Shown: positions 48,530 to 60,715, counted from the stretch's first letter. The stretch: DNA of 64,000 bases from Aquanectria penicillioides (GCA_003415625.1 PYIU01000009.1:682001-746000), one strand, 5' to 3'. The notes: a model not told the origin generated them from the sequence alone. Translations and numbers: made by a program.

Positions 48530-49533
48530 ATGCCGTCTTTAAAATCGCTCCTCCTCTGGAGCTTTGCCTCCTTCTCTGCGCCAGTCCTCGCCTCCCGCGC
48601 CCATCCCCGCGATGTCGCCGAACCCGAAACACATCATCTCACCCGAACAGCGAAAACTGCCAAGTACTTTCGAGAGCCCGGTGGCAGCATGGAGCTTGGC
48701 CATTACGATATTCGATATTTCCAAGACAAGGTCCCATACGAGCAGCATCGCTTTGTCCTGCGCGATCTCATCCGCAGCTACCTCAACACGATGAATAGCC
48801 ATGGTGTCGAGACATGGCTAGCTCATGGGACACTCCTGGGTTGGTGGTGGAATGGTCAAATCATGCCTTGGGACTACGATCTCGACGTTCAGCTCACAAA
48901 CACTTCATTATACTGGGTTGGCGAAAACCTCAACCGCACCGAACACGTTTTCAACTACACCAATCCTGATACCGGAGAGTTCGTCAGCACTACGTACCTG
49001 CTCGACGTCAACCCCCACCACGTCGATCTTGACCGTGGCGACGGTCGCAACATTATCGATGCCCGATGGATCGACATGTCCAATGGCATGTTCATCGACA
49101 TCACTGGTCTTCGTGAGCGTGAGGTAGACCGACCAGGAATTTGGAGCTGCAAGAATTCGCATCGCTACAAGAGCCAGGACCTGTGGCCGATGCGCGTCAG
49201 CGAATTTGAGGGCGTCAAGGCTCGAATTCCTTACAACTTCGAAATGATCCTCATCGACGAGTATGACACCAAGAGTTTGGTCAGTGAGGAGTGGCAAGGG
49301 TATGTTTTAACCTTCTTTTGTGTTACCAGAGGTCTTGCGCTCGCCGCATTGTGACACCAAACGTTACCGCGCGCACAGAGGCTAATTCGATCTACAGGCA
49401 CAAGTGGGATCGGGAAATCAAGCTGTGGGTCAAGATGGACCCTGAAGAGGAGCAGAAGCGGAAGCTTGAAGCTGCTGAGCGCAAGAAGCAAGAGCTCCGA
49501 GCTCGCCCAACTTCCGCCAAGGAGGTGAACTAA
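48530..49533 (+). CDS. LicD/Mnn4-type phosphotransferase-like secretory protein
   Basis: LicD-family nucleotidyltransferase-fold protein, probably in the secretory pathway, where fungal relatives such as Mnn4 add or regulate mannosylphosphate on glycans. Two exons, 48530-49299 and 49398-49533, give 301 aa. The signal peptide is LKSLLLWSFASFSAPVLA. The family signature is HGVETWLAHGTLLGWWWNGQ followed by IMPWDYDLDVQL with the DxD. A second conserved stretch is ARWIDMSNGMFIDITGL. The C-terminal exon is highly charged (EEEQKRKLEAAERKKQELRA), reminiscent of the Lys/Glu-rich tail of Mnn4, here much shorter. The ATG at 48530 was chosen because the signal peptide begins there. Intact. Confidence 0.9.
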
Positions 49534-50219
49534 AATCCTTAACTTAAAATTCACACAAAACCGATCTATTTTCGCGCTCTTGGTTTTGCACATTTGAGCC
49601 TCCGACGGGCGGGATGGCCCGTCCCAGGCCGACGAACCAATCAACACAGACAACAACCTGGGGATAGGAACCATTGTATTTTACTCGTTGCTTGCCTTTC
49701 TCTCAGCGGTTGCCGCACGGTTGCATGATTGAGCGTCTGCTTTCTTCTTTTTATTTTCAGATACACAAACACGGCGTTGGAGAGGATAAAATTTGGCGTT
49801 TTCAAGGCGCTGTTGGACAAACTGGAATTAGGGGCTGCATATCCATTGCCATTTTTCTCTTGAGCTCAGGGCAAAGCGAATCGCATGGCTAGTCGCGGGC
49901 GTTGAAAACTCTTGACTGGCGCTCAAACTGCGTCGGCCGTTTTTTACCATGTTGACTGAGCGTTGGACTGGGTTGCTTTTTTGACGCTGTTGGATACCTG
50001 GATAGGATCTCCCGAATAATGAAAAAGTTACCATATTTAACATACAATCAATGGTGCAAACTCATGCTCAATGTGTGATGTTGGTGTCTCAAATTCCTAA
50101 ACATGTCGCACACCCCATGTTGTGCAACCCGTCGGGTATTTTTGTGTCGAACCCCTGGCACGTGCCGTAATAATAGCATTCATGATGCATCCCCCGTCTA
50201 TGGCCGTCCCCGCCGGGTA
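49534..50219. other. intergenic between convergent genes
   Basis: 3' flanks of the LicD-type gene and of mlh3. No gene is seen. Confidence 0.6.
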
Positions 50220-52962
50220 TCATTTTTGTCTATCCGAAATCGCAGATTCTGCCATCCACGCCCTCCACTTAGCCACATCTTCCCGACTCTTTTCCTCCTG
50301 CCACCTTCCAAACCTCCCGCCAGCCCCAAGGTCTACGAGCGGCGCCATGCTGGGCCGTCCATGAGCGCACTGGAATGGAAAAGCGCACCGAGAGAGACGG
50401 GACAAGAGCTGTGCGCACTCGTCGTTTGTAAGCGGATCATTAAACATGATTGCACCTAGTAATCGCAGGTCAGCAACGATTCAAGGGAGCGTTGTGGTAA
50501 GGTGGCATACTTCTACAGGCCCTGGAATGAAGCATCTCTAGAATTCCCCTAGGGCAACCATGGAAGCGCGTGACCCACGGTGTATCGGTTTGAGAGCTTG
50601 AGGGCCGCGGGTGAGGAATCTCGCTGTCAGCAAGGTGCCATATCTCCTTTCGAAGGAGGTCAATCAAGAGGCGGGGTTCCTGGCGACAACGTTCTAGGAT
50701 GCTTGGTGGCAAGCCAGTGACGGCCACCTTGCAACCATTTGAAGACTGTTTTGGCTGAGAGTACACGATGCCCCACAAGGCAAAGTGCTCCACATATTGA
50801 CTCAGGAGATCATGTTCGTTTTGCGAGACTTCAAATACTAAAGGCCTTTCAAGGGCCTCAACATCGGCCCTCACGTCGCCTGTGGTTGTGTCATACACAA
50901 AGTACCCAGCCATCAAGTCCTCCAAACGACAGCGCTCATCCACCGCATGCTGGTCGAGCATCACCAGGGCAAATGATGGCTTATGCGCCGAAGGTTCCTC
51001 AATTGATATGTCCTTGAGTGAAAGCTTAACAAGGATGAACTTTCGGTCGACTTGGGATATCACAGTGGCTTCCTCTATAGCACGACGTGAAACTCGCCCA
51101 TTGAGGTTCATTGATCCCGTGTCGAAGCTGACCTTGCCATCTCCTGTCTTGATATCTTGGTGTGTGTGCTTGTTGCCATCATCAATCCTGGGAATTGAAC
51201 TTTGCACATTCTCAAAAATAGGGTTTTCCCAAGCTCGTATCACGTTCTGAAGCCAATTGCTCGGCTGGCTTTTAGGTTGCCGATCTCCACGCTTGCATTG
51301 CTCACCTGAGGTCACCAAGCTTTCGGGCGTGTGGGTTTGGAACGCGGGCAAGCTACTTTCAGTGATGACGACGGCACTAGAGCTAGCAGAAGGTTCTATG
51401 ACGTCCTCTGGCTCTGGTGGCGGCTCATGAAATGGTTTTCGCAAGAGTTTGCCTCCTGCGCCGACCAAGGGGGGCGCAGAATTTGGTTCCGGCTCTCTTG
51501 TTCGAATATCAACGGTTATTTTTGAGTTTGATGGAGTTGCCCTTCCGATTTTGACGCGATTCCAGCCATCAAAAGGGCTGCCAGCCCTGGTTTGTGAACT
51601 TTCTATGTCCACTTGTCGGGTGGTAGAGCTAGCTCTGGAGCTACTGGCGGACGAGATAGGCTGTTTCTTAGACACTTTTTTTCGACCGGCCTACTGTTTT
51701 GGATGTGGAGAAAACCGACTCATCCGGTGCGAGGCGCAACTTTTGAGGCCGGAAATGGTGCTTCTTGAGGAAGCCATAACATGTTGCTTTCAGAAGATCA
51801 AGAATGGCAGTCAGTGTGCGAGCGTTACTTTCCAGCTTGTCAACGGTATCGGCATCAGTATGGCCCGTAGCAACAATCTTCATATAGAACATCGGCCATT
51901 TCTCAATCCCCTTCCGACTCCTAATATCTTTCCCGATAGATGCCTCGAGTTTAGCAGAAGTTTGTTGCTGATTGTCGTCCCCGTCAATGACACCAAAGCT
52001 CGAATTTTGAAAGACTCGGTTGATTTCTTCGTAGAGAACGTCTGTGCCAAATTCGTTGATGACAGGATTGATACCCAGGCTAATAAACTGGGAGCGGCGT
52101 GTTGCGGCTGGGGTTTCGCAGATACAGCCCTTAATGGCGATTGAGCCTGAGGATGCAGAGATGGGAACCCAAGAGTCGGCATCGCTGGAGTCTGCTAAGG
52201 AGGCCTGAGTAAGCAATCTGGATGTCCGAGACACCACATCTAGCTTGTCAGAGGGGCGAAACCAAAGCTCACGCTGCGTCGTAAGATTCTTCAGCGAGAT
52301 GGTGACTCCGGTGGGCCAAGCAAGAAGCAAGGCTACGACTTCTCTGGTCAATTTTGCCCACTCCTTGTCAAGGGCGGGACGGTCAGTCATGGCAACTCGC
52401 TGCTTGACTCTGACGGGCAGGTTTCCAAACAGGTCCCGAACAATTACCTTGGTGCCATGGTCGAAGATGACGAGTCGTTGCTCGGGGGGCACAGGGAGAT
52501 GGCGAGTAAGCACGTCAGAGTTGTGGATTGTGATGGAATTGTGAGAAAGATGACTCTGGTGGCGAGAGGTTACGGATAGCAAAGAGAGGGTTGCCAGAGA
52601 AGCCAGAAAGTTGCCATGTTTCCCGTGAATACTTGCTCTGGGAGGGAATCTCGATGTGTCTATCCAGGGCCATCGTTAGTAGGCAGGGTCTGGTTGTGGA
52701 GCGTTCCGAGCGGGCTCGGGGTAGGGCATACAGTGAAGCTTCCCAATGCCGCCGTCCTGGGCAAATTCATCAGGGGAATGCCCGAGCCGTTGTCTTGGAC
52801 AGTGCAGTTACCGCGGGTGTAGTCGACAGAGATGTTGACCTTGGAGGCGCCGGCATCGAGGGCGTTGGCCAGCAGGCCGCAGACTACGCCATTGAGGGAG
52901 GTGATGGTGACGGAGGACTTGATCTTGTCGATGACATCCTGGGGGAGCTGGCGAATAGACAT
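50220..52962 (-). CDS. mlh3: DNA mismatch repair protein MLH3, two frameshifts as written
   Basis: MutL homologue that pairs with MLH1 as MutL-gamma in meiotic crossover resolution and minor mismatch repair. Exons 52962-52732, 52659-50511 and 50455-50220. The N-terminal ATPase has LANALDAGASKVNISVD and VQDNGSGIP; the C-terminal endonuclease motif DQHAVDERCRLE fits DQHA(x)2E(x)4E; SRACRSAIMFND and FQCAHGRPSM are the zinc-site segments. Two frame breaks occur. One follows NGSGIP, where a C4 run (52773-52776) seems one C short, since the next frame gives DEFAQDGGIGKLH. The other lies in the linker, where an A7 run (51676-51682) seems one A too long (GRSKK then VSKKQPISS). The breaks cancel in length, and the corrected protein would be 871 aa. 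Sequencing error or real loss cannot be told here. Confidence 0.9.
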
Positions 52963-54258
52963 GGCCTAGTTCGTTGTCGCTTTCGCATTCGCATTCATGC
53001 TGCTTACGCCGTTCATGCTCGTGGGCATCGATAGCATGAGATTAAGCAAGAGTGTCGTTGGCAGCCTAGTGGGGAAGCAGAGGCAAGTGCTAGGCAAGCT
53101 AAGGCGGTCGCTGGGATGGCCCGGTCTTGTGGAGAATTTACTGACGGCAGCGACGTCGCGATAGCAGGGTCCACATGGACTTGGCAGAGCTGCATTGTGT
53201 CTTGTTTTCATTGTACGTGCAAAAGCTGTCTGTTTGCCTTATTATTATAACGCTGTGGTTAACAGGTGCCTAACTGCCTGGGCTAGGCGGCGCCTAGAGA
53301 AGCTGAATGCGGAGGCATCGCGACAACTGAGACTGGGACGGCGGCTGGCTACCTAGCCATGCGCTGTGCGCTGAGCCCGTGCGATTGGATGATGCGCAAA
53401 ACTGCTGTGCAATGCTGCCCGTTGTAGTGCCCTGTGCTGTGAACTGCCATGATCGCTATGATCTGCTGCGCTCAGCTGATGCCACAGCGCTTGGGCAGTG
53501 GCGAAAAGCCACTATGGCTGCTGTGCCGCTCCAGAGCGCATACACGGCCCATTCTGTCTCAGTTGAAGCCCCCTCCCATCCCCTACGTCTGTCCTCTTCT
53601 TGACTGCCGGCAATACGGCTCTGCATTGTTGCTGCACAAAACGCACTGCATGTACGCACATGTAGTCATGTACACAGGCTGCCCTCGTCGCCTCGTCGTC
53701 AGACCAAAAGAGCCAAAGCAGCACCAAACCAATCCATAGTCCGTTAGGCTTCCAGCTAGGCTGCTCCGCCTCAAAGCTTGGGCTTCTTGATGCCCATTGC
53801 CGTTTTCCTCGCCTTCATTTAACTTCGCTCCTTGTCCAACCCCAGATCCCTCACGTGATTCTCTCCGCTCCCGCCCTGCCAGAACTGTCCCAGCTCCAGT
53901 CCCCGAGTCTCCATCCACATTCAGCCGCCATCTTCCACCATGACATCCATGCAACGCTGGTGACGCCGCCCTCTCTGTCGTCTCCTTGTTGGCTCGTGCC
54001 CCTCATCTGCAACGCGCTCCCTATATTCCCATCGACAACCCTCGATCCTCGACCTGCCTTACCGTCTCCTTCGTCCTGTCATTCCTGCCATTGAGTCCCC
54101 GCCTCCCTCGATCCGGCTGCCCAACACTGGTGCCCAGCATCACGCACCATCGCATCACCACATCACCGTCGCAGCCCCAGCATCGTCCCACTTCGACCGG
54201 CCCTACCACACCTACCGCAACCGACGCATCCCTCTCCCTCTCCATCCCTTGAACCCTC
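52963..54258. other. 1.3-kb intergenic between divergent genes
   Basis: This holds the promoters of mlh3 (minus) and of the Ser-rich protein gene (plus). The plus strand is C-rich and CT-rich from 53.8 kb on. Overlapping open frames on both strands reflect base composition. No gene is seen. Confidence 0.5.
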
Positions 54259-55594
54259 ATGGCGACGACCGAGACCCTCCCTCCGACTCATGGTAACCCT
54301 AACCCCTTGCTTTCTTTCTTCTTTTATTTTTCCTTTCCTTCTTCCCCCGTACCCACCCCCCTAGCAACCACCATTCCATCGCAAACCCCACACCGTCGCC
54401 ATGATCGGAACAATACTACTGTCCCCTAATGCTAACCGCCCCTCAGACCGACAAGGCCAACGCCGCCGACCCTTCTCGACTTGGGTCAAGAAGCTGACCA
54501 ACTTCAAGTCCTCGTCCGACGGGGACCGCCTCAAGCGACACAAGATCAAGCGCGGCCCCAAGAAGAACAATCCATACCCTGAATCTGGAACCGTCGGAAA
54601 TGGTGTCACAAATGGCACCAGTGCCTGCACTTTCTCCACTGCACTCTCCGGCAGCAATACGAGTCTGGCTCGCTCCTCTCGCCTCTCTACCGAAGAGCAG
54701 GCGACTCCCACAGTCGGAAGACGAAGCTTGGTCGGCACCGTTTCGACGGATCATGAAGGATCGCGCTCCATCGCCCTCAGCCACGGGGCGAGTTCGTTGG
54801 CCGGTACAAGCCGTACAGTCGGAGGCGGTGTCGAGTCGAGAAGAGGGGGAGACAGCACTTTCTCAAGCCCGGCACCATCTGTACGGTCTCTAACGACTAC
54901 GTTGACCACCATCCAATCCATGGCCCCCAACGGCACCGGGCAGGGCCACGGCAGCAACTCCAACCACCATCACAGCACCGCACAATCGATTCAGTTCAGT
55001 CAACCCTTCCCAACGACATCCCCGGCTTCAGCCATCCCCGCCCACCTCGCCCCGTCCGGCAACCCGACCACTTACACATCAGCCACGGCCAACAATCTCC
55101 TCACAGACAATGCATCTATCCTCACGCTGGCATCCTCGAGCAAGCGCCAGCGACGCCGATCTCTCGACACGGATGCCTCCGTCAGGGCACTGGCTCCCTC
55201 CTCTCTTTGGGGCGGCAGTCGAGAAAGCCTGCCACTCAGCGTTCTCAGCGCCAACATTGACCCATCGGGCATGCCACCGACGCCAGGTCTCCACGGTGGC
55301 AGTTCCCGAATGGGTGCAGAGCGGACCAGCATCTATTCGGCCACTGGCGTTATGCCAGCAATCCCCGGTGACCGCAGCAGCTTCTATGCAAAGCAGGGTG
55401 ACGGTGCCAGCGTCCGGAGTGGGTTGTTGGGGCATGGCCGCGCAGAAAGCGTGAGCGGGAGCATTGGCGGGCTGAGCAGCCCATTGGTCAGCCCACGGGA
55501 AGTACTAGGCGAGAGAACCGAGAAGGACAAGGAGAAGGAGAAAGAGGAGCTATCAACACCGACGGCAAAAGGAGATCCGGCAAAGGAGGAATAA
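54259..55594 (+). CDS. conserved ascomycete Ser/Gly-rich protein, function unknown
   Basis: A 34-nt first exon (54259-54292, MATTETLPPTH) joins over a 154-nt intron to exon 2 (54447-55594) for 393 aa. The N-terminal block DRQGQRRRPFSTWVKKLTNF followed by RHKIKRGPKKNNPYP is basic and looks like the conserved part. The rest is low-complexity Ser/Thr/Gly/Pro with repeated RxxS sites and ends in an acidic-basic mixed segment (EKDKEKEKEE). No catalytic domain or membrane helix is seen. I recall similar proteins as uncharacterised in filamentous ascomycetes but cannot name a function. An alternative start at ATG 54401 lies inside the intron and would drop the Kozak-proper first exon. Confidence 0.8.
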
Positions 55595-56126
55595 CTGTCT
55601 TTGACTGTTCACGAATGATGGAATGTACTTTGTGTGTTTTTTGGGGGTTGGTCTGACATGGGAAATTGGGCTCTTTTTTTTTGGGGCGACTCGGACGGTT
55701 ATTTGGGTCCATAGAGTTTGGTTCAGCATTGATAATCAGAAAGCAAGGGACTACATGCGGTCCCGTAATAAGAATACATGATACCCATAGAACATTATTT
55801 GCACCAGTACAAAGTACAGAGTTGTTATCGAGTCAAGGTATGTAGACTGTGATGTCAACGAGGTCAGTGTGACATTGCCAGTCCAGGGCCAGGGTCCTAA
55901 CTACTGCAGCAGTCAGGCAGCAGGGAATCAAACATCCACTTGTGGCGGGTCCCCTCCCCCCTGTGCCTCTGTGCAGCCACTGTGGCGCGAACCAAGCTCC
56001 GCTCAAGGCCTAGAGCTCCCCCAAGCTTGTGGTGCGGTGCCAGTGTCCCACCATCGTCATCGCGCGGCTTCAGTGCGCCTCCCCAACCTCCAACTTCCCC
56101 CTGTCAACTCTCCCAGATGCTTCAAG
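55595..56126. other. short intergenic
   Basis: 3' flank of the Ser-rich gene and promoter/leader of vps11. No gene is seen. Confidence 0.6.
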
Positions 56127-59100
56127 ATGGCCATCTCGGTATGTGCACCCCTCTCCTCTTCACCCCAGATCCCCCACACGATGGCGACCTCTCGCTTCCG
56201 ACGCCTCTGCTGACCCCTGCCGCAGTGGAAGTCGTTTGACTTCTTCGACGTCGCCCAGATCCCCTCCCGTCCGAGGAAACCCAACAGCTCTTCGAAGGCA
56301 ACGAGATCTCCAGCGTTACCACAGGCTCCGACAGCCTGTTCCTTGGCTCGCACGATGGATCGGTCAGCATCATTGGCAAGGCCTGGAACGTCCTCCGACG
56401 ATTCCAGGCGCATGAGACGGGCTCCGTCACCCATATGCGACAGGTCGAGGGAACAAGCGTGCTGGTCACGGTTGCGGTGAGTCCACGGCGTGTGCCTCTT
56501 CTGGGCCAAATAGCCTAGGGTGCCTCGTACGTGCAGTCGTGTACTGATTCTGCCTCAGGAGGACATGAGCAGCGAGCCGGTGCTCAAGGTCTGGGCTCTC
56601 GACAAGCTGGTCAAGAAGACCAATATGCCGACCTGCTTGAGCACGATTACCATCAACAACGGAAGGCGGCAATTCCCCGTAAGCGCTCATCCCTTGTCCC
56701 AAATACACCACGCACACGCTAACTCAGTCCAGATATCTGCCTTTGCGGCTGTCGAAGACCTCACTCAAATCGCTGTCGGATTCGCCAATGGTGCTGTGAC
56801 AGTCATCCGAGGCGACCTTATCCATGACCTAGGAACCAAGCAGAGAATCGTATTCGAATCCGAAGAGCCCGTAACAGGTGTCCATCTTATGGTCGACCCC
56901 AATTTGACCACCGTATTCGTTTCCACGACTTCGAGGATATTGAAACTTGGTTTATCGAAAAAGGGCCACGGACTGCCGCCCAAGACTGTGGAAGATGTTG
57001 GATGCGGATTGGGTTGCATGACTCTCGACCCCAGGACGGGAGATGTCGTCGTTGCGCGAGACGATGCCATTTACACATATACACTCGAAGGGCGCGGCCC
57101 ACCTAAAGCCTATGAATCGCCCAAGAGTTTGATTACCATCTATCAAGACTACGTGGCGCTCGCATGTCCTCCATCCACATCAAACGGCAAGGATTCCGAT
57201 GCTATAAGACGACGTTTCGGTGGCAGTTCTTCCAATCCGCTTTTTAACGCATCTACATTCGTGCTATTGGATCCGGATCTTCGAGTTATCAGCCACACTG
57301 AAACACTGATGTCGCCCGTCCAATTCTTTGCTGAAATCTGGGAAGACTTCTTTACCATCACTCAGGATGGCAAGGTACGCGATACGGCGCAATTAACTGT
57401 CATTGTCTAACAACTCCAGGTGTATCGATATCACGAGAAAACTCTCCAACAGCGGTTAGAGATGATGTATCAACGAAACATGTTCCCTCTGGCAATCGAG
57501 CTGGCCCAAAAGTCGGGCTTGGATGCCGAACAGCAAAGCTTGATTTACCGCCGCTTCGGTGATCATTTGTATCAAAAGGCAGACTATGATGGTGCGATGG
57601 TGCAGTATATCAGGGCAATTGATACAACTGAGCCATCTCAAGTCATTCGAAAGGTGAGCTGAGCCCTCTTTGACACATTCAACTCTCTAACCTCATTAGT
57701 TTCTCGATACCCAACGCATCCACAACCTAATACAGTATCTAGAGCAGCTTCACGAGCACAGAAAGGCGACTGCCGATCACACGACACTACTCCTTAATTG
57801 CTACGCAAAGCTAAAGGATATTAACAAGCTTGAAAAATTTATCAAATCTCCGGGTGACCTCAAGTTTGATCTGGACACCGCCATTGCAATGTGTCGCCAG
57901 GGTGGATACTATGAGCAGGCAGCTTATCTTGCCAAGAAGCACGGCGAGACCGACCTGGTCGTTGACATTCTGATTGAAGACTCGAAGAACTACGAGGAGG
58001 CTCTATATTTTGTTTGCCGGCAAGACCCTCAAACTGTTTGTTTCCCCTGCCGAGTAAGTAAGCCCAAGCTAACCCCCATAGACCTACCGATGCATGCAAA
58101 AATACGCCCGGGTTCTCATCGAGAATTGTCCCAACGATGCGACCAAGCTTTTTGTGGATTATTACACTGGAAACTACAAACCCAGACGAACCATCGTTAT
58201 GCCGAACGAGGCCGAGATACCCGTTGCTGGTGGGTTTGCAGCTGGTGCAGCGAGCGCAGTCCAAAACTTGTCCAATCTTCTCCCTCTGCCCTACATGAAC
58301 ACGTCTTCTGTCGCAACCCCAGGGACGCCGGGCAATGGAAAGGCTACATTGAGCGACGGAACTCTACTCCTCGAAGCCGATGACATACCAGCTCCAAAGT
58401 ATACCCCTCCTCCTCCTCGAACGGCGTTTTCCTCGTTCATCGACCACCCCGATGAGTTTATCATCTTCCTCGAAGCATGCTTAAAGGAAGAGGATGTCAA
58501 GTCGAGCGATCGCACAGATTTGTACACGACATTGTTTGAGATGTATTTGCACAAGGCAGGCGAGAAGAAGGGACAGCACCATAGAGAGGAATGGGAGGCG
58601 AAGGCGAAGAAGCTCATCGAAGGAGAGCATATTCCGATGGAGAGCTCAAACGTGCTCCTCCTATCACATCTGTCTAATTTCCAAGACGGCACAGTACTTG
58701 TCAAGGAACAGGCGGGTCTCCTGTCCGACATCTTTAGGTCCTACACATCAGCCAAGGACACTCGGGGCGCAATGAAGGCCCTGCGAAAGTACGGCCCTGA
58801 AGAGCCGCAGCTCTACCCGGCCGCGTTGGCCTATCTCACATCGGACCCCAAGGTGTTGGAGGAAGCGGGCCCAGACGAGCTAGCCAACGTTTTGTCTAAG
58901 ATTGATCGAGACGGACTGATGGCGCCTTTGCAGGTGATCCAGACCCTTGTGGGACAGTCGACCGGAGGAGGCGTTGCGACAATGGGCATGATCAAGCCGT
59001 ATCTCCACGAGACAATTACACGGGAGCGAAAAGAAATTGCCACCAACCGTCACAAAATCAACACGCTGCGAACTGATACGGAAAAGCGGCGAGAGGAGCT

Positions 59101-59428
59101 GGCAGACCTCGGAACCAAGCCTGTTGTTTTCCAAGCCACGTGGTGTTCGGACTGCGGTCAGCGACTGGATCTCCCGGCAGTGCACTTCCTATGCAAGCAC
59201 AGCTTCCACCAGCGATGCGTGCGAAACGCGGACAAGGAGGGCGAGGCAGAGTGCCCAAAGTGTGCAGGTGAAAACGACGTGATCCGCAAGATGCGGGAGA
59301 GCCAGCGAGAGAGCGCCGTGAAGCACGAGCTGTTCAAAGCCGACGTCGAGAATAGCGAAGATCGGTTTGGGAGGGTGGCAGAGTGGTTCTCTAGAGGTGT
59401 GATGGATGTTGGACACAGTGCGGAGTAG
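56127..59428 (+). CDS. vps11: vacuolar sorting protein Vps11 (Pep5), -1 base in exon 2 as written
   Basis: Core subunit of the HOPS and CORVET tethering complexes on vacuoles and endosomes. Seven exons: 56127-56138, 56226-56476, 56559-56678, 56733-57374, 57420-57653, 57736-58035 and 58082-59428. The first exon is 12 nt (MAIS), followed by WKSFDFFDVAQIP. At the C4 run 56261-56264 the frame must gain one base to reach EETQQLFEGNEISSV; a fifth C gives QIPLPSEETQ. Exons sum to 2906 nt, one short of 969 codons (968 aa). An N-terminal beta-propeller (GSHDGSVSIIGKAW, VLKVWALDK, VGFANGAVTVIRGD), clathrin-type helical repeats (IYRRFGDHLYQKADYDGA) and a C-terminal RING-H2 (CSDCGQRL, CKHSFHQRC, CPKC) are all present. 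The rest of the gene is undamaged. Confidence 0.95.
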
Positions 59429-59731
59429 CCATGTGCGCATGTGGAGGAGAAGATACCGGTATATATAATGAATTGAAGTGTGGCAGACGACCAGAGGAGT
59501 TTTGGGGATTGCATTGTTGGAATCATATATTTGCCTCATTTTTATACTATCGGATCCGAGTCATCGGTGTTAGGATCTTACCTTTCAATGCAAGAGCGAG
59601 CATAGTATTATTGTCCAGTGTCCTTGATTAGTGCTGCGCATCTTGTTACAAAACTATCGCAACAGCCCCACGTTTACAGTCTCGCATCTCGTTCATTTCC
59701 CTCTGCATCACCTCACACCCCAACATGCGTC
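59429..59731. other. short intergenic
   Basis: 3' flank of vps11 and the promoter of the nucleotidyltransferase gene. An upstream extension of its frame exists but has no ATG. Confidence 0.6.
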
Positions 59732-60715
59732 ATGGTTGCAACGGCATCGTCACAACCAGCACTCATGCGCCGTCCAGATCCTAAAACCCTCGTCTCCTTC
59801 TTCTCCCGCTCCCTCGCGTCCTTTCAGTCCTCGCAGGATGCGTTCCGCGTCCTCTGCACACTTCCCCACCGAGGAGCTGACACGGGCCCCACGCCGCGTC
59901 GGCCGGCTCGCGCCGTGAGCAACCTTGTGGTGCTGGACTCGAGCTTCAACCCGCCGACGAAGGCGCACCAGAGCATGGCGCGGGAGGCGCTAGACGCCGT
60001 CGCGGGAGAGCCGGGGTCGCGCCGGCTGGTGCTGCTGCTCAGCGTGAACAATGCCGATAAGGCGCCCAAGCCGGCAAGCTTTCCCGTCCGGTTGGGTATG
60101 ATGGATGCGATGGGGAGGGAGCTGCTAGAGGAAATTCATAAGAAGCGGGGGAGCGGTGACGGGGGCGACGAGCTGGAGGTGGACGTCGCCGTCACCACAC
60201 TGCCATTCTTCAACGAAAAGGCCGGCGCCATCACGCAGTCGGGTTTCTATGGCGCTCCCTCCACATCGTCTGCACCCTCGCCACCGACCACGCAAATCTT
60301 CCTCGCAGGCTTCGACACGCTCGTGCGCATCTTCAACCCCAAGTACTACGGCAGCGAGGCCGGGCCCGCGGGGGAGACGCCGATGCAGCGAGCGCTTGGG
60401 CCGTTCTTCGCCGGGGCGCGACTCCGGACGACGACACGGCCGGACGAGCAGTGGGGCGGGACAGACACACAGCGAGCCGAGGTGGAGCGGCTGGCGACGG
60501 GCGGGCTGGATGAGGTTGGGGGCGTGGACGAGTGGGCGAGGAAGGTTGACGTGGTCGAGGGTGGTCCGGAGGGTGAAGGCGTGAGCAGCTCGCGGGTGAG
60601 AGATCTTATCAAGACTGGCGGAGGAGAGGTTGATGGGTTGGTTGGGGAGGAAGTCAAGGCCTGGATTGAGGGTGAGGGATTGTATCGCGAGAAGACGGCA
60701 TCAAGCGCTCTGTAG
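59732..60715 (+). CDS. Pof1-like nicotinamide-nucleotide adenylyltransferase family protein
   Basis: Nucleotidylyltransferase-fold protein of 327 aa, single exon, resembling fungal Pof1/NMNAT-like proteins. LVVLDSSFNPPTKAHQSMA gives the (T/H)xxH-type nucleotide-binding motif with the usual GSFNPP replaced by SSFNPP. LLLSVNNADKAPKPASFPVR and IFLAGFDTLVRIFNPKYY are family segments. VSSSRVRDLIKTGGGE near the C-terminus is the ISSTxxR-like motif. A Gly/Glu-rich insert lies between residues about 220 and 290. The start at 59732 is the first in-frame ATG. NAD synthesis is the likely role, but catalytic activity of Pof1-type proteins is not certain from sequence. The 3' half is GC-rich with long overlapping frames on the other strand, which I regard as shadows. 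Confidence 0.85.
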   Translation: MVATASSQPALMRRPDPKTLVSFFSRSLASFQSSQDAFRVLCTLPHRGADTGPTPRRPARAVSNLVVLDSSFNPPTKAHQSMAREALDAVAGEPGSRRLVLLLSVNNADKAPKPASFPVRLGMMDAMGRELLEEIHKKRGSGDGGDELEVDVAVTTLPFFNEKAGAITQSGFYGAPSTSSAPSPPTTQIFLAGFDTLVRIFNPKYYGSEAGPAGETPMQRALGPFFAGARLRTTTRPDEQWGGTDTQRAEVERLATGGLDEVGGVDEWARKVDVVEGGPEGEGVSSSRVRDLIKTGGGEVDGLVGEEVKAWIEGEGLYREKTASSAL

